Below, piece by piece: positions 1 through 9,538 of a stretch of 64,000 bases of DNA. Each line of letters starts with the position of its first letter. The stretch's first letter is position 1. The notes under the pieces are model-generated. The model worked only from the letters and a program-made list of their open reading frames with translations. It ran no database searches and had not been told where the DNA came from. The translations under genes were made by a program, and so were the position numbers. The stretch comes from Sinorhizobium sojae CCBAU 05684 (GTDB lineage: Bacteria; Pseudomonadota; Alphaproteobacteria; Rhizobiales; Rhizobiaceae), in contig NZ_CP023067.1 of the NCBI RefSeq assembly GCF_002288525.1, positions 930,001 through 994,000 of the forward strand, given 5' to 3'.

Positions 1-1219
1 CTCGAAATTCATGAAGGTCCTGGCGCTGATCGGCTCGATCACCGTCATGGTGATGACCGTCGGCCATGCCCGCTCGGCCCAGATCGATCGGTTCGAGTTC
101 CCGGTGCTTCTGCTGCTCGCCACCCTCGGCATGCTGCTGATGATCTCGGCCAACGACCTGATCTCGCTCTACCTGTCCTTGGAACTGCAGTCGCTCGCGC
201 TCTATGTCGTTGCAGCCATCAATCGCGACAGCATCCGCTCGACGGAAGCGGGCCTCAAATATTTCGTCCTCGGCGCCCTGTCGTCGGGCATGCTGCTCTA
301 CGGCATGTCGCTGGTCTACGGGTTCACCGGCCATACCGGCTTCGACCAGATCGCCAACGCGCTGACCGCGGAGGGCCGCTCGCTCGGCCTCGTCTTCGGT
401 CTCGTCTTCATCCTGGCCGGCATCGCCTTCAAGATCTCCGCCGTGCCGTTTCACATGTGGACGCCGGACGTTTACGAAGGTGCCCCGACGCCGGTCACCG
501 CCTTCTTCGCCGCAGCGCCGAAGGTCGCGGCCATGGCCATGCTCGTCCGCATCGTCATCCACGCCTTCGAGCCGGTGGTTGCCGACTGGCAGCAGATCGT
601 CGTCTTCATCTCGATCGCTTCCATGCTGCTCGGTTCCTTCGCGGCGATCGGCCAGCGCAACATCAAGCGTCTGATGGCCTATTCGTCGATCGGCCACATG
701 GGCTACGCCTTGGTCGGCCTTGCCGCCGGCTCGATGACCGGCGTGCGCGGCGTGATCCTCTATATGCTGATCTATATGGTGATGACGCTCGGCACCTTCG
801 CCTGCATTCTCGCCATGCGCCGCCGGGAAGGCGAGAATGTGGAAGGCATCGACGATCTCGCAGGTCTGTCTCAGACCAACCCTTTCATGGCGACGGTTCT
901 GACGGCCCTGATGTTCTCGCTCGCGGGCATCCCGCCGCTTGCCGGCTTCTTCGGGAAGTATTTCGTTTTCGTGGCGGCGATCGAGGCGCAGCTCTATGCT
1001 CTCGCGATCATCGGCGTGCTCGCCTCCGTCGTCGGCGCCTATTATTACCTGCGTATCGTCAAGGTCATGTGGTTCGACGAGGCAAAGGGCGAGTTTGCCC
1101 GCACCGCCGGTGAATTGCGGCTCGTCTTCGGGCTGTCCGGCCTCTTCGTGCTCGGATATGTGCTGATCGGCGGACCGCTTGGCAATGCCGCGGAAGTCGC
1201 GGCGCGGACCTTCTTTTGA
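1..1219 (+). CDS. nuoN: NADH-quinone oxidoreductase subunit N (5' truncated by window edge)
   Basis: Membrane subunit of the proton-pumping arm of respiratory complex I. The reading frame is open from base 2; the in-frame ATG at 11 is internal, since family members run to about 480 residues and only about 405 are visible. The protein is strongly hydrophobic with many predicted membrane helices and carries the Proton_antipo_M signature, including the stretch around [20 protein letters not shown] (near residue 145 of the visible part) and the conserved lysine-containing helices. It ends in TGA and overlaps the TTG start of birA by 4 bases, so the two are probably translationally coupled at the end of the nuo operon. 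Identification is firm; only the N-terminus is missing. Confidence 0.95.
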   Translation, partial: SKFMKVLALIGSITVMVMTVGHARSAQIDRFEFPVLLLLATLGMLLMISANDLISLYLSLELQSLALYVVAAINRDSIRSTEAGLKYFVLGALSSGMLLYGMSLVYGFTGHTGFDQIANALTAEGRSLGLVFGLVFILAGIAFKISAVPFHMWTPDVYEGAPTPVTAFFAAAPKVAAMAMLVRIVIHAFEPVVADWQQIVVFISIASMLLGSFAAIGQRNIKRLMAYSSIGHMGYALVGLAAGSMTGVRGVILYMLIYMVMTLGTFACILAMRRREGENVEGIDDLAGLSQTNPFMATVLTALMFSLAGIPPLAGFFGKYFVFVAAIEAQLYALAIIGVLASVVGAYYYLRIVKVMWFDEAKGEFARTAGELRLVFGLSGLFVLGYVLIGGPLGNAAEVAARTFF

Positions 1220-1983
1220 CGCGCGGGCAGGGCGGCGGCCGGATTTCAGCTGAGGATTTCCGGCATGTTGCGCTCGACGAGGCGGTCTCGACCAACAGCG
1301 AGTGCCTGGCGCGGGCTCGCGCAGGGGATCCGGGCTTTCTCTGGATCACGGCGGAGCGCCAGACCGGCGGGCGTGGCCGGCGTGGCCGCGCCTGGTTTTC
1401 GGAGCCCGGAAACCTGTATGCGTCGCTACTGCTCGTCGATTCCGCTCCCGTCGAACGCCTGCACTCGCTGCCGCTCGCGGCGGCCGTTGCGGTTCACCGC
1501 GCGATCCGCCGGGTCATGCCCCCGGGTGGTCCGGAAGTTTCGATCAAATGGCCCAACGACATTTTGATCGATGGTCGGAAGACCTGCGGCATCCTGCTCG
1601 AAGGCGAGGGGCTGCCGGACGGACGTTATGCTTTGGTGATAGGCTGCGGGGTCAATGTGGCGGCGATGCCGAAGGAGGCGCTCTATCCGGTCACCTCGCT
1701 TCGGCAGGTGGGTGCCACGGTATCGCCCGTGGAGCTCTTCGCCCATCTCTTCGTGACGATGGCCGAGACGCTGTCGCTTTGGGACCGGGGTGCCGGCATA
1801 GCTGCCATCATCGATCAGTGGAAGGCGGCGGCAAAAGGCATAGGTCAAACCATCACCGTGAACCTGCCGGACCGATCACTTTCCGGGCGTTTCGTCGGTA
1901 TCGACGAGGACGGCCGACTCCTGCTTGATGCCGGCGCCGGGGCGCCGCAGGCGATTGCAGCGGGGGACGTATTTTTCGGATGA
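1216..1983 (+). CDS. birA: Biotin--[acetyl-CoA-carboxylase] ligase, short form without DNA-binding domain
   Basis: Attaches biotin to the carboxyl carrier protein AccB, whose gene is at 44720-45202 in this window. The 255-residue protein has the biotin/lipoate ligase fold: a [12 protein letters not shown] biotin-binding loop near residues 51-62, the KWPNDI motif near 114-119, and the C-terminal small domain. There is no N-terminal winged helix, so this is the monofunctional ligase and not the E. coli bifunctional repressor. TTG at 1216, overlapping the nuoN stop, is the most upstream start; no good ATG precedes the conserved region. Position behind nuoN and before rnj is the usual rhizobial order. 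Confidence 0.9.
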   Translation: MTRGQGGGRISAEDFRHVALDEAVSTNSECLARARAGDPGFLWITAERQTGGRGRRGRAWFSEPGNLYASLLLVDSAPVERLHSLPLAAAVAVHRAIRRVMPPGGPEVSIKWPNDILIDGRKTCGILLEGEGLPDGRYALVIGCGVNVAAMPKEALYPVTSLRQVGATVSPVELFAHLFVTMAETLSLWDRGAGIAAIIDQWKAAAKGIGQTITVNLPDRSLSGRFVGIDEDGRLLLDAGAGAPQAIAAGDVFFG

Positions 1984-2009
1984 ACGAGGAACAGGGGCGC
2001 ATAGCATAA

Positions 2010-3677
2010 ATGGCGCAGGAAGAAGAACTGGTTTTCTTGCCGCTCGGCGGCGTCGGCGAGATCGGCATGAATCTCGGCCTCTACGGCTATGGCAAGCCTG
2101 GCAACCGCCAATGGATCATGGTCGATTGCGGCGTGACATTCGCCGGCCCGGATCTCCCGGGCGTCGAACTGATCCTGCCGGATATCTCCTTCCTTGCCGA
2201 AGAGCGGCGCAACCTCAAGGCCATCATCATCACGCATGCGCATGAAGACCATTATGGCGCCTTGAACGATCTTTGGCCGGGGTTGAACGTCCCTGTCTAT
2301 GCCTCGCCCTTCACCGCCGGCATGCTCGAGGCGAAGCGCGATTACGAGAAGGCGCGCAGCGAAATTCCCGTCACGGTTTTCAAGTCGGGGGACCGCATCA
2401 ATGTGGGTCCGTTCAGTATCGAGGCGGTCGGCGTCAACCACTCCATTCCCGAACCGATGTCGCTCGTCATCCGCACGCCCCTCGGCACCGTGGTGCATAC
2501 GGGCGACTGGAAGATCGATCTTGAACCGTCGCTGGGGCCGCTGACCGACGAGACGCGCTTTCTCCAGATCGGCGAGGAGGGCGTGCTGGCGCTCGTCTGC
2601 GATTCGACGAATGCGCTGCGCGACGGCGTCTCGCCGTCGGAGCGGCAGGTCTCCGAGAGCCTGGCCAAGATCATCGCCGATGCCGAGGGCCGCGTCGGCA
2701 TCACGACCTTCTCCTCCAATGTCGGCCGTATTCGTTCGGTCGCCGAGGCGGCGGAGGCCGCGGGCCGGGAAGTGCTCCTGCTTGGCAGTTCGATGAAGCG
2801 CGTCGTCTCCGTTGCAAGGGATCTCGGCCTGATGGAAGGGCTGAAGCCGTTCCTCGCCGAGGACGAATTCGGCTACATCCCGCGCGACAAGGTGGTCGTC
2901 ATCCTGACGGGCAGCCAGGGAGAGCCGCGGGCCGCGCTTGCGAAGATCGCCCGCGATGAGATGCGCAATGTCGCGTTCTCGGCCGGTGACACCATCGTGT
3001 TTTCATCGCGCACCATTCCGGGCAATGAAAAGGCGATCAACGACATCAAGAACGGCCTGATCGAGCAGGGCATCCACATCGTCACCGATGGCGAGGCGCT
3101 GGTGCATGTCTCCGGTCACCCGCGACGCAACGAGTTGCAGCAGATGTACCGGTGGCTGAACCCCCGCATCGTCGTGCCGGTACATGGGGAAGCGGCGCAT
3201 CTGACGGCGCATGCCGAGCTTGCGCGGCATTCCGGCATTGCGGACGTGCCGCGCCTGCGCAATGGCCAAATGCTGCGATTGGCGCCCGGTCCGGCGGAGG
3301 TGATAGATGAGACACCCCACGGCCGCATCTTCAAGGACGGCATGCTGATCGGCGACTTCGACGAGATGGGCATAGGCGAGCGGCGCAAGCTCTCGTTCGC
3401 CGGCCATGTTTCCGTCAATGTGGTGCTCGACAATCGCTATGATTTCCTGAACGATCCGGTGGTCGTGCCGATCGGACTTCCCGAGTTCGATGACGAAGGC
3501 GATGACATGTCCGACGTGCTCTATGACTCGGTGCTCGGTGCGGTGGAAAGCATTCCCCGTCCCAAGCGGAGAGATCTCGCAACCCTGCAGGAAGCGGTCC
3601 GGCGCGCCGTGCGCAGCACGGCCAACCAGGTTTGGGGCAAGAAGCCGATCGTCACGGTGTTCGTCACCAAGGTCTGA
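2010..3677 (+). CDS. rnj: Ribonuclease J
   Basis: Metallo-beta-lactamase/beta-CASP nuclease (555 aa) with 5'-3' exo- and endonuclease activity in mRNA decay and rRNA maturation. The zinc motif HAHEDH is at residues 76-81, a further His lies in GVNHSIPEP (~145), and HTGDWK is near 168. The beta-CASP region and C-terminal RNase J domain follow, the latter including a VHGEAAHL zinc-ligand motif. The ATG at 2010 is preceded by purine-rich sequence. It lies 26 bases after birA, in the same direction. Its presence together with RNase E (48309-51104) reflects the dual-enzyme RNA decay machinery of rhizobia. Confidence 0.93.
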   Translation: MAQEEELVFLPLGGVGEIGMNLGLYGYGKPGNRQWIMVDCGVTFAGPDLPGVELILPDISFLAEERRNLKAIIITHAHEDHYGALNDLWPGLNVPVYASPFTAGMLEAKRDYEKARSEIPVTVFKSGDRINVGPFSIEAVGVNHSIPEPMSLVIRTPLGTVVHTGDWKIDLEPSLGPLTDETRFLQIGEEGVLALVCDSTNALRDGVSPSERQVSESLAKIIADAEGRVGITTFSSNVGRIRSVAEAAEAAGREVLLLGSSMKRVVSVARDLGLMEGLKPFLAEDEFGYIPRDKVVVILTGSQGEPRAALAKIARDEMRNVAFSAGDTIVFSSRTIPGNEKAINDIKNGLIEQGIHIVTDGEALVHVSGHPRRNELQQMYRWLNPRIVVPVHGEAAHLTAHAELARHSGIADVPRLRNGQMLRLAPGPAEVIDETPHGRIFKDGMLIGDFDEMGIGERRKLSFAGHVSVNVVLDNRYDFLNDPVVVPIGLPEFDDEGDDMSDVLYDSVLGAVESIPRPKRRDLATLQEAVRRAVRSTANQVWGKKPIVTVFVTKV

Positions 3678-3711
3678 TTGGCAGGCTGCCGCCGCGGAGG
3701 AGGAACGTCCG

Positions 3712-4116
3712 ATGCTCGGAAGAGTGAACCACGTGGCGATCGCAGTGCCGGATCTGGAGGCCGCGGCCGCGAGCTACCGCGGGACCCTCGGAGCTTCCGT
3801 CACCGAGCCGCAGGCCCTGCCGGAACACGGCGTGACCGTCGCCTTCGTTACGCTTCCCAACACGAAGGTGGAGCTCCTGGAGCCGCTCGGCGATGCGTCG
3901 CCAATCGCCGCTTTCCTTGAGAAGAGCCCGTCCGGCGGCATGCATCACATCTGCTACGAGGTGGAGGACATCGTCGCGGCGCGCGATCGCCTGCTGCAGG
4001 CAGGCGCGCGTGTCCTCGGTGACGGAAACCCGAAAATCGGTGCCCATGGCAAGCCGGTTCTCTTCCTGCATCCGAAGGATTTCCAAGGGACCCTGATCGA
4101 GCTCGAAGAGGTGTGA
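3712..4116 (+). CDS. mce: Methylmalonyl-CoA epimerase
   Basis: Converts (2S)- to (2R)-methylmalonyl-CoA in propionate and branched-chain acyl catabolism, feeding methylmalonyl-CoA mutase. The 134-residue protein is a single vicinal-oxygen-chelate (glyoxalase-fold) unit. The predicted metal ligands are visible as H7 (NHVAIAVPD), the MHHICYEVED segment near 82-91, and the C-terminal LIELEE glutamate. The start chosen is the ATG at 3712, with a good Shine-Dalgarno (GAGGAGG at about 3696-3702). Longer in-frame readings overlap rnj and lack homology. It is 34 bases downstream of rnj and probably co-transcribed. Confidence 0.88.
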   Translation: MLGRVNHVAIAVPDLEAAAASYRGTLGASVTEPQALPEHGVTVAFVTLPNTKVELLEPLGDASPIAAFLEKSPSGGMHHICYEVEDIVAARDRLLQAGARVLGDGNPKIGAHGKPVLFLHPKDFQGTLIELEEV

Positions 4117-4317
4117 CAGTCGGGCGCGGCGGAAATGTTTGCGCCTTGGGCCGCAATGGCGCTATAAGGCGTCCAGTGCTCGATGGACGAGCGTATCGGC
4201 CCGATTCTGTCAGTTGGTAGGACGCACGGCGCGATAGCCGCTGCATCGTGAGCAAGACGAACCACCGCGAGAATTGCTGCAGGTCAGCTCGACCGCGTCT
4301 CCTTTCAGGGATGATGG

Positions 4318-4587
4318 ATGTCCGCCTTTTCGACCTTTGCAGTTTATTTCATTATCTGGTGGATCACTCTCTTCGTGGTGCTGCCTTTCGGTGTAAGGAC
4401 GCAGGCCGAGGAGAACGATGTGGTGCTCGGCACGGTCGAGAGTGCGCCTGCAAGGTTTCGTGGTCTGCGCGTCGTGTTGCTGACGACGATCGTCGCCGCC
4501 GCCATTCATCTCGGCTGGTATGTCCTGTCGGTCAGGCTCGGCTATGACCTGGATACGCTATTCGGCTTCATTGCTCCTCGGGGATAA
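4318..4587 (+). CDS. DUF1467 family small membrane protein
   Basis: An 89-residue protein of unknown function with two predicted membrane helices (about 6-24 and 50-72) separated by a short acidic loop. The N-terminal WWITLFVVLPFGVRTQ segment is the hallmark of DUF1467, which in alphaproteobacteria sits next to the methylmalonyl-CoA epimerase gene, as here. The ATG at 4318 was chosen because the family starts a few residues before the first helix; the Shine-Dalgarno is weak. It is the last gene before a 947-base non-coding stretch. Confidence 0.8.
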   Translation: MSAFSTFAVYFIIWWITLFVVLPFGVRTQAEENDVVLGTVESAPARFRGLRVVLLTTIVAAAIHLGWYVLSVRLGYDLDTLFGFIAPRG

Positions 4588-4597
4588 CTACGTCCAT

Positions 4598-4762
4598 TCC
4601 CGTATCGACTCGAAATCGGAACCGGTTTCCGGGCGATGTAGAGGCGTTCGCCGGACCGAAAGCGCGTCGCGATCAAACGTACCCGTGCGACGCGCTTTAG
4701 GTCTTTGTTATCGTGCATGTCATTGCCCTGAAACCGCTGCACACTTCGGGCGACATGCATGA
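4598..4762. repeat. Rhizobial intergenic palindromic mosaic repeat
   Basis: Three consecutive inverted repeats. A GGAACCGGTTTCC-type palindrome lies near 4617-4631. A perfect 10-bp inverted repeat AGCGCGTCGC / GCGACGCGCT is at 4661-4670 and 4687-4696. The third pair is GCATGTC...GGGCGACATGC at about 4715-4758, enclosing CCGCTGCACACTT. I recognise this arrangement as a dispersed Sinorhizobium intergenic element; a genome-wide copy count was not possible here. Confidence 0.6.
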
Positions 4763-4910
4763 GAATTGTCAAAAAGCAAAAAGCATGCCGATTTCCGGTT
4801 GCTCGTGATGGTCAACGCCTTCGCGCATCGGCTGCAGGTGATCGCCTTGACAGACGGCTAAATGCCGTATTCTGCGTCGCTGCTTCGCCGGGCTGGAGCT
4901 AAAAAGCAAA

Positions 4911-4938
4911 AAAAAACAAGGCCAAGGCCTTGTTTTAA
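4911..4938. terminator. Bidirectional rho-independent terminator
   Basis: Perfect 11-bp inverted repeat AAAACAAGGCC-AA-GGCCTTGTTTT (4913-4923 and 4926-4936) with an A-rich left flank and a T run at the right end of the stem. It can terminate transcription arriving from either side; most likely it ends transcripts from the rnj-mce-DUF1467 side. Confidence 0.75.
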
Positions 4939-5534
4939 GTTTCGCGTGATCTTTAATCCGTTTCCGGCGGCAGCGAACAAGCGCGCCTAAGATCTTATCC
5001 TCCCAAGACTTGACCGCGAAATTCGGTAGGAATTTAGCTTTCCTGCCTGTTTTGTGGGCCGAAATTAGCTCAAACATTGGGCGCTGTCACCCGATTTTTT
5101 TGCATTTTTGCTACACTCAGGTAAATTTTTCCGGTTGACAGTCGCCGGTCTCCTCCTGTTACTAGCGTGCTCTTTTGACGCAGGCGAAGACGGTTACGGT
5201 GCCCGCAGGCGGGACCGGGGCCAATGGGCTTCTCCTCTCGGCGCCATCCGGTCTTTGAGGCGCCCAAATAGCCGCGGACGGCCCGAGTGGTCCGCATCAC
5301 GGAACCCCACCGATTACGCTGGATCTTATGCCGTTCGGGCAGGGTTTTCTTCCGTGCGCGAAGCGGCTATGAACGCTTGACTTGAAAGCTTCCCGCCGAC
5401 CGCCGACGGGAGACCAAGAGCCGAATTCAAAGCAGCGCCGCCTTTGCCCGGCACGGGCAATGGAGGGGTGAAGCCCAACGTCATTTCGCCCGAATCCATC
5501 GATAGTGCGAGATTCACCAGTTCTGGAACCTGTC

Positions 5535-6863
5535 ATGCGCCTGTCCCGCTATTTCATGCCCATCTTGAAGGAAAATCCGAAGGAAGCGGAGATCGTTTCC
5601 CATCGTCTGATGCTGAGGACGGGCATGATCCGCCAGCAGTCGGCGGGCATCTACAGCTGGCTGCCGCTCGGCAAGCGCGTACTCGACAAGGTGAACGCGA
5701 TCATCCGCGAGGAGCAGAACCGTTCCGGCGCGATCGAACTTCTGATGCCGACCCTGCAGTCCGCGGAACTCTGGCAGGAAAGCGGACGTTACGACGCCTA
5801 TGGCAAGGAGATGCTGCGCATCAAGGACCGGCAGGATCGGCCGATGCTCTACGGCCCGACGAACGAGGAGATGGTCACGGATATCTTCCGTTCCTACGTG
5901 AAGTCCTACCGCAACCTGCCGCTCAACCTCTACCATATCCAGTTGAAATTCCGCGACGAGATCCGTCCGCGCTTCGGCACCATGCGCTCGCGCGAGTTCC
6001 TGATGAAGGACGCCTATTCCTTCGACCTCGGCCGGGAAGGGGCGGAACATGCCTACAACAAGATGTTTGCCGCCTATCTGCGCACCTTTGACCGCATGGG
6101 GCTGCGCGCCATTCCGATGCGCGCCGATACCGGCCCGATCGGAGGAAACCTGAGCCATGAATTCATCATCCTTGCCGATACCGGCGAGTCGGAAGTCTTC
6201 TGCCACAAGGATTTCCTCGGGTTCGGGATCCCGGGTGAGGGCACCGACTTCGATGACGTCGCCGGCCTGAAGGCGATCTTCGAGAAGTGGACTTCGCGTT
6301 ATGCCGCGACGTCGGAAATGCATGACGAGGCCGCTTTCGGCGCCATTCCGGAAGCCGAGCGCCTGTCGGCACGCGGGATCGAAGTCGGTCACATCTTCTA
6401 TTTCGGCACGAAATATTCGGAGGCCATGGGCGCCAAGGTGCTCGGCCCCGACGGCAAGGAGCACGTGGTGCACATGGGCTCCTACGGCATCGGCCCCACC
6501 CGTCTGGTGCCGGCGATCATCGAAGCCTCGCACGACGAAAACGGCATTATCTGGCCGAAGTCGGTCGCGCCGTTCGACGTCGTGGTCATCAACATGAAAA
6601 CGGGCGATGATGCTTGCGATGCAGCCTGCGCCACGCTCTACTCGGATCTTGGTAACGCGGGATTCGATGTGCTTCTGGACGATACCGACGATCGGGCCGG
6701 GGCAAAATTCGCCACCGCCGATCTCATCGGCGTTCCGGTGCAGATCATCGTCGGGCCCCGCTCGATCGCCAATGGCGAGGTCGAGGTCAAGGACCGCAAG
6801 ACCGGCGCACGCGAGACGATGACGGTCGAGGCCGCGATCAACAAACTGATCGCGGCGAAATAA
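5535..6863 (+). CDS. proS: Prolyl-tRNA synthetase, short alphaproteobacterial form
   Basis: Charges tRNA-Pro with proline (cytoplasm). The start at 5535 gives 442 residues beginning [18 protein letters not shown], the usual family N-terminus; a GTG 30 bases upstream is less likely. Class II motifs are visible: motif 2 in [22 protein letters not shown] (about 140-160) and motif 3 in [12 protein letters not shown] (about 315-326). The C-terminal anticodon-binding domain follows. The ~180-residue INS editing domain between motifs 2 and 3 of E. coli ProRS is essentially absent (the segment is short), as is normal in this class, which depends on free-standing editing enzymes. Followed 18 bases later by lolE. 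Confidence 0.95.
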   Translation: MRLSRYFMPILKENPKEAEIVSHRLMLRTGMIRQQSAGIYSWLPLGKRVLDKVNAIIREEQNRSGAIELLMPTLQSAELWQESGRYDAYGKEMLRIKDRQDRPMLYGPTNEEMVTDIFRSYVKSYRNLPLNLYHIQLKFRDEIRPRFGTMRSREFLMKDAYSFDLGREGAEHAYNKMFAAYLRTFDRMGLRAIPMRADTGPIGGNLSHEFIILADTGESEVFCHKDFLGFGIPGEGTDFDDVAGLKAIFEKWTSRYAATSEMHDEAAFGAIPEAERLSARGIEVGHIFYFGTKYSEAMGAKVLGPDGKEHVVHMGSYGIGPTRLVPAIIEASHDENGIIWPKSVAPFDVVVINMKTGDDACDAACATLYSDLGNAGFDVLLDDTDDRAGAKFATADLIGVPVQIIVGPRSIANGEVEVKDRKTGARETMTVEAAINKLIAAK

Positions 6864-6881
6864 GAGGCGAAGGGATCGAAG

Positions 6882-8192
6882 ATGGCCGCGGCGACGGAAG
6901 AGCAAGCAAAGGCAGCCGCCCCGGCGGGCGCGTCTTCCAGCCGTCCCTTCTCCGCCTTCGAGCGCATGGTCGCCTGGCGGTACCTGCGCTCACGGCGGAA
7001 GGAGGCCTTCATCTCGGTCATTGCCGGTTTTTCTTTCACCGGCATCATGCTCGGCGTGGCGACGCTGATCATCGTCATGGCGGTGATGAACGGTTTCCGT
7101 ACCGAGCTCATCTCGCGTATCCTCGGCATGAACGGCCATGTCATCGTACAACCGCTCGATGGTCCGCTCACCGATTATGCCGATCTTGCCGCGCGGTTCT
7201 CCGCCGTTCCGGGCGTGACCATGGCAATCCCGACCGTCGAGGGGCAAGTGCTTGCCCAGGGCATCGGCGATGCTTCGACGGGTGCGCTGGTTCGCGGCGT
7301 GAGGGCGGATGATCTCTCGAAGATGAAGTCGATATCGGAACATATCGTTTCCGGCGATCTCGTCGGCTTCGCGTCCGGCAGCGGCATCGCCATCGGGTCG
7401 CGAATGGCGGACCAGTTGGGCGTTACCGTCGGTGGCACGGTCACGCTGACCTCACCGAACGGCGACGTGACTCCGCTCGGGATGAACCCGCGCATCAAGG
7501 CCTACACGATTTCGGCGATATTCGAGGTCGGCATGTCGGAATATGATGCGACCATCATCTTCATGCCGCTCGAGGAGGCGCAGCTCTATTTCAATGCGGA
7601 CGGGCTCGTTCAATCGATCGAGCTCTTCGTCGAACATCCCGATTCCGTCGACGATCTGCGCCAGCCGCTCGAGGAGGCCGCCGGCCGGCAGGTCTTCATC
7701 ACAGACTGGCGGGATCGCAACAAGACATTCTTCTCCGCGCTCTCGGTCGAACGCAACGTGATGTTCATGATCCTGACGCTGATCGTCCTGGTGGCGGCTC
7801 TCAACATCGTCTCGGGCCTGATCATGCTGGTCAAGGACAAGGGCAGCGACATCGCCATCCTGCGCACCATGGGCGCGACTTCGGGCGCCGTGATGCGGAT
7901 ATTCTTCATGACAGGTGCCGCGATCGGCGTGGCGGGGACGGTGGCCGGCGTCGCGCTCGGGGTAATCGTCTGCCTGAACATCGAATCGATCCGCCAGTTC
8001 TTCTCGTGGCTGTCCGGGGCGACACTCTTCGATCCGGAGCTCTATTTCCTGAGCCAGTTGCCGGCGGACATGAATGTCGACGAGACCATCGCGGTTATCG
8101 TCATGGCGCTGGCGCTCTCCTTCCTCGCGACGATCTTTCCGGCCTGGCGCGCCTCGCGCCTCGATCCGGTGCAGGCCTTGCGGTACGAATAA
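6882..8192 (+). CDS. lolE: Lipoprotein-releasing ABC transporter permease (LolC/LolE family)
   Basis: Inner-membrane subunit that releases outer-membrane lipoproteins to LolA together with LolD. At 436 residues it has the family layout: one N-terminal membrane helix (~48-75) following a short basic stretch ([20 protein letters not shown]), a long periplasmic MacB-like domain (~80-285), and three C-terminal helices in the FtsX domain (~290-425). Alphaproteobacteria usually have this single permease in place of the LolC/LolE pair, so the symbol is chosen by convention. It is followed 17 bases later by lolD. Confidence 0.9.
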   Translation: MAAATEEQAKAAAPAGASSSRPFSAFERMVAWRYLRSRRKEAFISVIAGFSFTGIMLGVATLIIVMAVMNGFRTELISRILGMNGHVIVQPLDGPLTDYADLAARFSAVPGVTMAIPTVEGQVLAQGIGDASTGALVRGVRADDLSKMKSISEHIVSGDLVGFASGSGIAIGSRMADQLGVTVGGTVTLTSPNGDVTPLGMNPRIKAYTISAIFEVGMSEYDATIIFMPLEEAQLYFNADGLVQSIELFVEHPDSVDDLRQPLEEAAGRQVFITDWRDRNKTFFSALSVERNVMFMILTLIVLVAALNIVSGLIMLVKDKGSDIAILRTMGATSGAVMRIFFMTGAAIGVAGTVAGVALGVIVCLNIESIRQFFSWLSGATLFDPELYFLSQLPADMNVDETIAVIVMALALSFLATIFPAWRASRLDPVQALRYE

Positions 8193-8209
8193 CAAGGACA
8201 AGAAGCGGA

Positions 8210-8896
8210 ATGAATGCGCGCGTGGCACTGCAGCTCTCGGCCGTCGAGCGGCACTATGGCGAGGGCGACACCTTCCTGCCGATCCTCAAGGGCGTCGACC
8301 TGACGTTGCGGCGCGGCGAGACCGTGGCGCTGGTGGCGCCGTCCGGCACGGGGAAGTCGACGCTGCTGCACGTCGCGGGGCTTCTCGAACATCCGGACGG
8401 GGGCGATGTCATCGTGAATGGCATGGCCTGCAACGGCCTTAGCGACGACCGGCGCACCGCGATCCGCCGCAACGAGATCGGCTTCGTCTACCAGTTCCAC
8501 CATCTCCTGCCGGAATTCTCGGCGCTGGAGAACATCATGATGCCGCAGTTGATCGCCGGCCTTGCGAAGGCGGAGGCGGCGGAGCGCGCAAGTGCGTTAT
8601 TGGACTATATGCGCATTGGCCATCGCGCTTCCCACCGCCCGACCGAGCTTTCCGGCGGCGAGCAGCAGCGCGTCGCGATCGCTCGCGCGGTCGCCAATGC
8701 GCCGCTCATTCTGCTGGCCGACGAGCCGACCGGTAATCTCGATCCCGAGACGGCGGGCTATGTGTTCGAGGCGTTGGAAGCGCTGGCTCGACAGTCCGGC
8801 CTTGCGTCGCTGATCGCCACGCATAATCACGAACTTGCCTCGCTCATGGACCGCCGCGTGACGATCGAGGACGGCAAGATAGTCGAACTGGAATAA
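8210..8896 (+). CDS. lolD: Lipoprotein-releasing ABC transporter ATP-binding protein
   Basis: ATPase partner of the preceding permease. The protein has 228 residues with Walker [10 protein letters not shown] (~43-51), Q-loop [10 protein letters not shown], signature LSGGEQQR, Walker [13 protein letters not shown] and the H-loop IATHNHE. The frame is open much further upstream into lolE, but ATG 8210 (preceded by AGAAGCGG) gives the correct N-terminus and leaves a 17-base gap after lolE. The LolD-specific motif around [21 protein letters not shown] supports LolD over other MacB-type ATPases. Confidence 0.92.
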   Translation: MNARVALQLSAVERHYGEGDTFLPILKGVDLTLRRGETVALVAPSGTGKSTLLHVAGLLEHPDGGDVIVNGMACNGLSDDRRTAIRRNEIGFVYQFHHLLPEFSALENIMMPQLIAGLAKAEAAERASALLDYMRIGHRASHRPTELSGGEQQRVAIARAVANAPLILLADEPTGNLDPETAGYVFEALEALARQSGLASLIATHNHELASLMDRRVTIEDGKIVELE

Positions 8897-8931
8897 CGGC
8901 TGGGCCGCATGCTAGGCGCTCCAGTCGCGAG

Positions 8932-9236
8932 TCAGGGTACGATGAGCCCGCCGCGACAGTCGAGTTCATAGGCCACTTCACCATCGACGAATATCGTCTC
9001 GTGCCCGGAGAAGTGGTCGGTCTCGCCGTCGCCGCGGTCGATCGGCTCGCCGTCGTGCCAAACGGTCTCCTGTCCGGCAAAGTCTGTTCCGCCGAAATAG
9101 CTGTAGAGATAGCGCCAGCTGCCGCGTTCGTGAGCCAAATCGTGGGAGCCGGGCGGCAACCCGCAAGCCTCGTACCGTCGCCGACATAGCAACACGCTTT
9201 CGCTTCGACGATGAAGTCCGTCAGTTCTCTGGTCAT
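8932..9236 (-). pseudogene. DUF5680-family protein, frameshifted
   Basis: Two adjacent minus-strand frames together make one small protein of the DUF5680 type. The first 25 or so residues (MTRELTDFIVEAKACCYVGDG) begin at the ATG ending at 9236. The rest is a frame shifted near 9155-9175 that contains GSHDLAHERG, SYFGGTDFAGQETVWHDGE and the C-terminal YELDCRGGLIVP, stopping at 8932. Neither half is a complete domain. One base change in length at the ACGGTACGAGG stretch would restore it, so this is either a recent null allele or a sequencing error. Function of the family is unknown. It is convergent with lolD. Confidence 0.65.
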
Positions 9237-9490
9237 GATGAGCATCCCTCGATCCGCGCCGAGAATGGCGAAAGCAACCGTTCTTGCAAAGAACGAAAAG
9301 AGAAGCATGCGGGTTGCTGGCGAAGGGCTGGTTCGCTTCCGGATGTGGTTCGTCCTCGTGTGTCGTTCGAACGGCTTCGCTGTGAAGGTCCCCGCTGGGG
9401 CTCGGGGCCGCGGATGACTTGCACGCCGTCCGGTTGCGTTAACCATAGCCGATGAATAGCGGGCGTTTCATTCGCCCTTGCTTGACTATC
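9237..9490. other. Intergenic region upstream of the SOS-type peptide gene
   Basis: No gene seen. It contains a TTAACCAT octamer at 9439-9446, the sequence of a CtrA half-site in Caulobacter, and a TTGACT hexamer at 9482-9487 that could be the -35 box for the small gene at 9539. A short TTCTTGCAAAGAA inverted repeat lies near 9282-9294. All regulatory readings are by motif only. Confidence 0.35.
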
Positions 9491-9516
9491 GAACAAAAAT
9501 GGAACAAAAGTAGAAC
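9491..9516 (+). promoter_or_regulatory. Triple LexA half-site (GAAC-N7-GAAC-N7-GAAC)
   Basis: Direct repeats GAAC at 9491-9494, 9502-9505 and 9513-9516, each separated by exactly 7 bases, forming two overlapping alphaproteobacterial LexA boxes at 11-bp period. A TTGACT -35-like hexamer lies just upstream (9482-9487), so a bound repressor would cover the promoter. The same motif precedes dinB in this window, which supports the reading. Confidence 0.8.
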
Positions 9517-9538
9517 AATAGCGGAAAGGAGCCATGTT

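Larger units (their letters stand above)
4588..5534. other. Long intergenic region, no convincing protein gene
   Basis: About 950 bases between the DUF1467 gene and proS. It holds a palindromic mosaic repeat (about 4598-4762) and a perfect terminator hairpin (4913-4936). A possible -35/-10 pair lies at 5144-5173 (TTGACA, 18-base gap, TTACTA). Downstream is GC-rich sequence with several short inverted repeats (5195-5330) that could fold. An open frame at 5108-5380 encodes a lipobox-like N-terminus but starts with TTG, has no Shine-Dalgarno, and its second half looks non-coding. Confidence 0.6.

Noticed and set aside
4769-5077. 102-codon minus-strand frame between DUF1467 and proS
   Set aside because: Runs through the perfect terminator hairpin, has no family similarity and no Shine-Dalgarno.
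5108-5380. Possible small lipoprotein (hydrophobic N-terminus ending in a Cys)
   Set aside because: TTG start, no Shine-Dalgarno, and the remaining 60 residues are Arg-rich and unlike a folded protein. Kept only as a note in the intergenic entry.
5514-6905. 463-codon open frame antisense to proS
   Set aside because: Shadow frame; proS class II motifs are complete on the plus strand.
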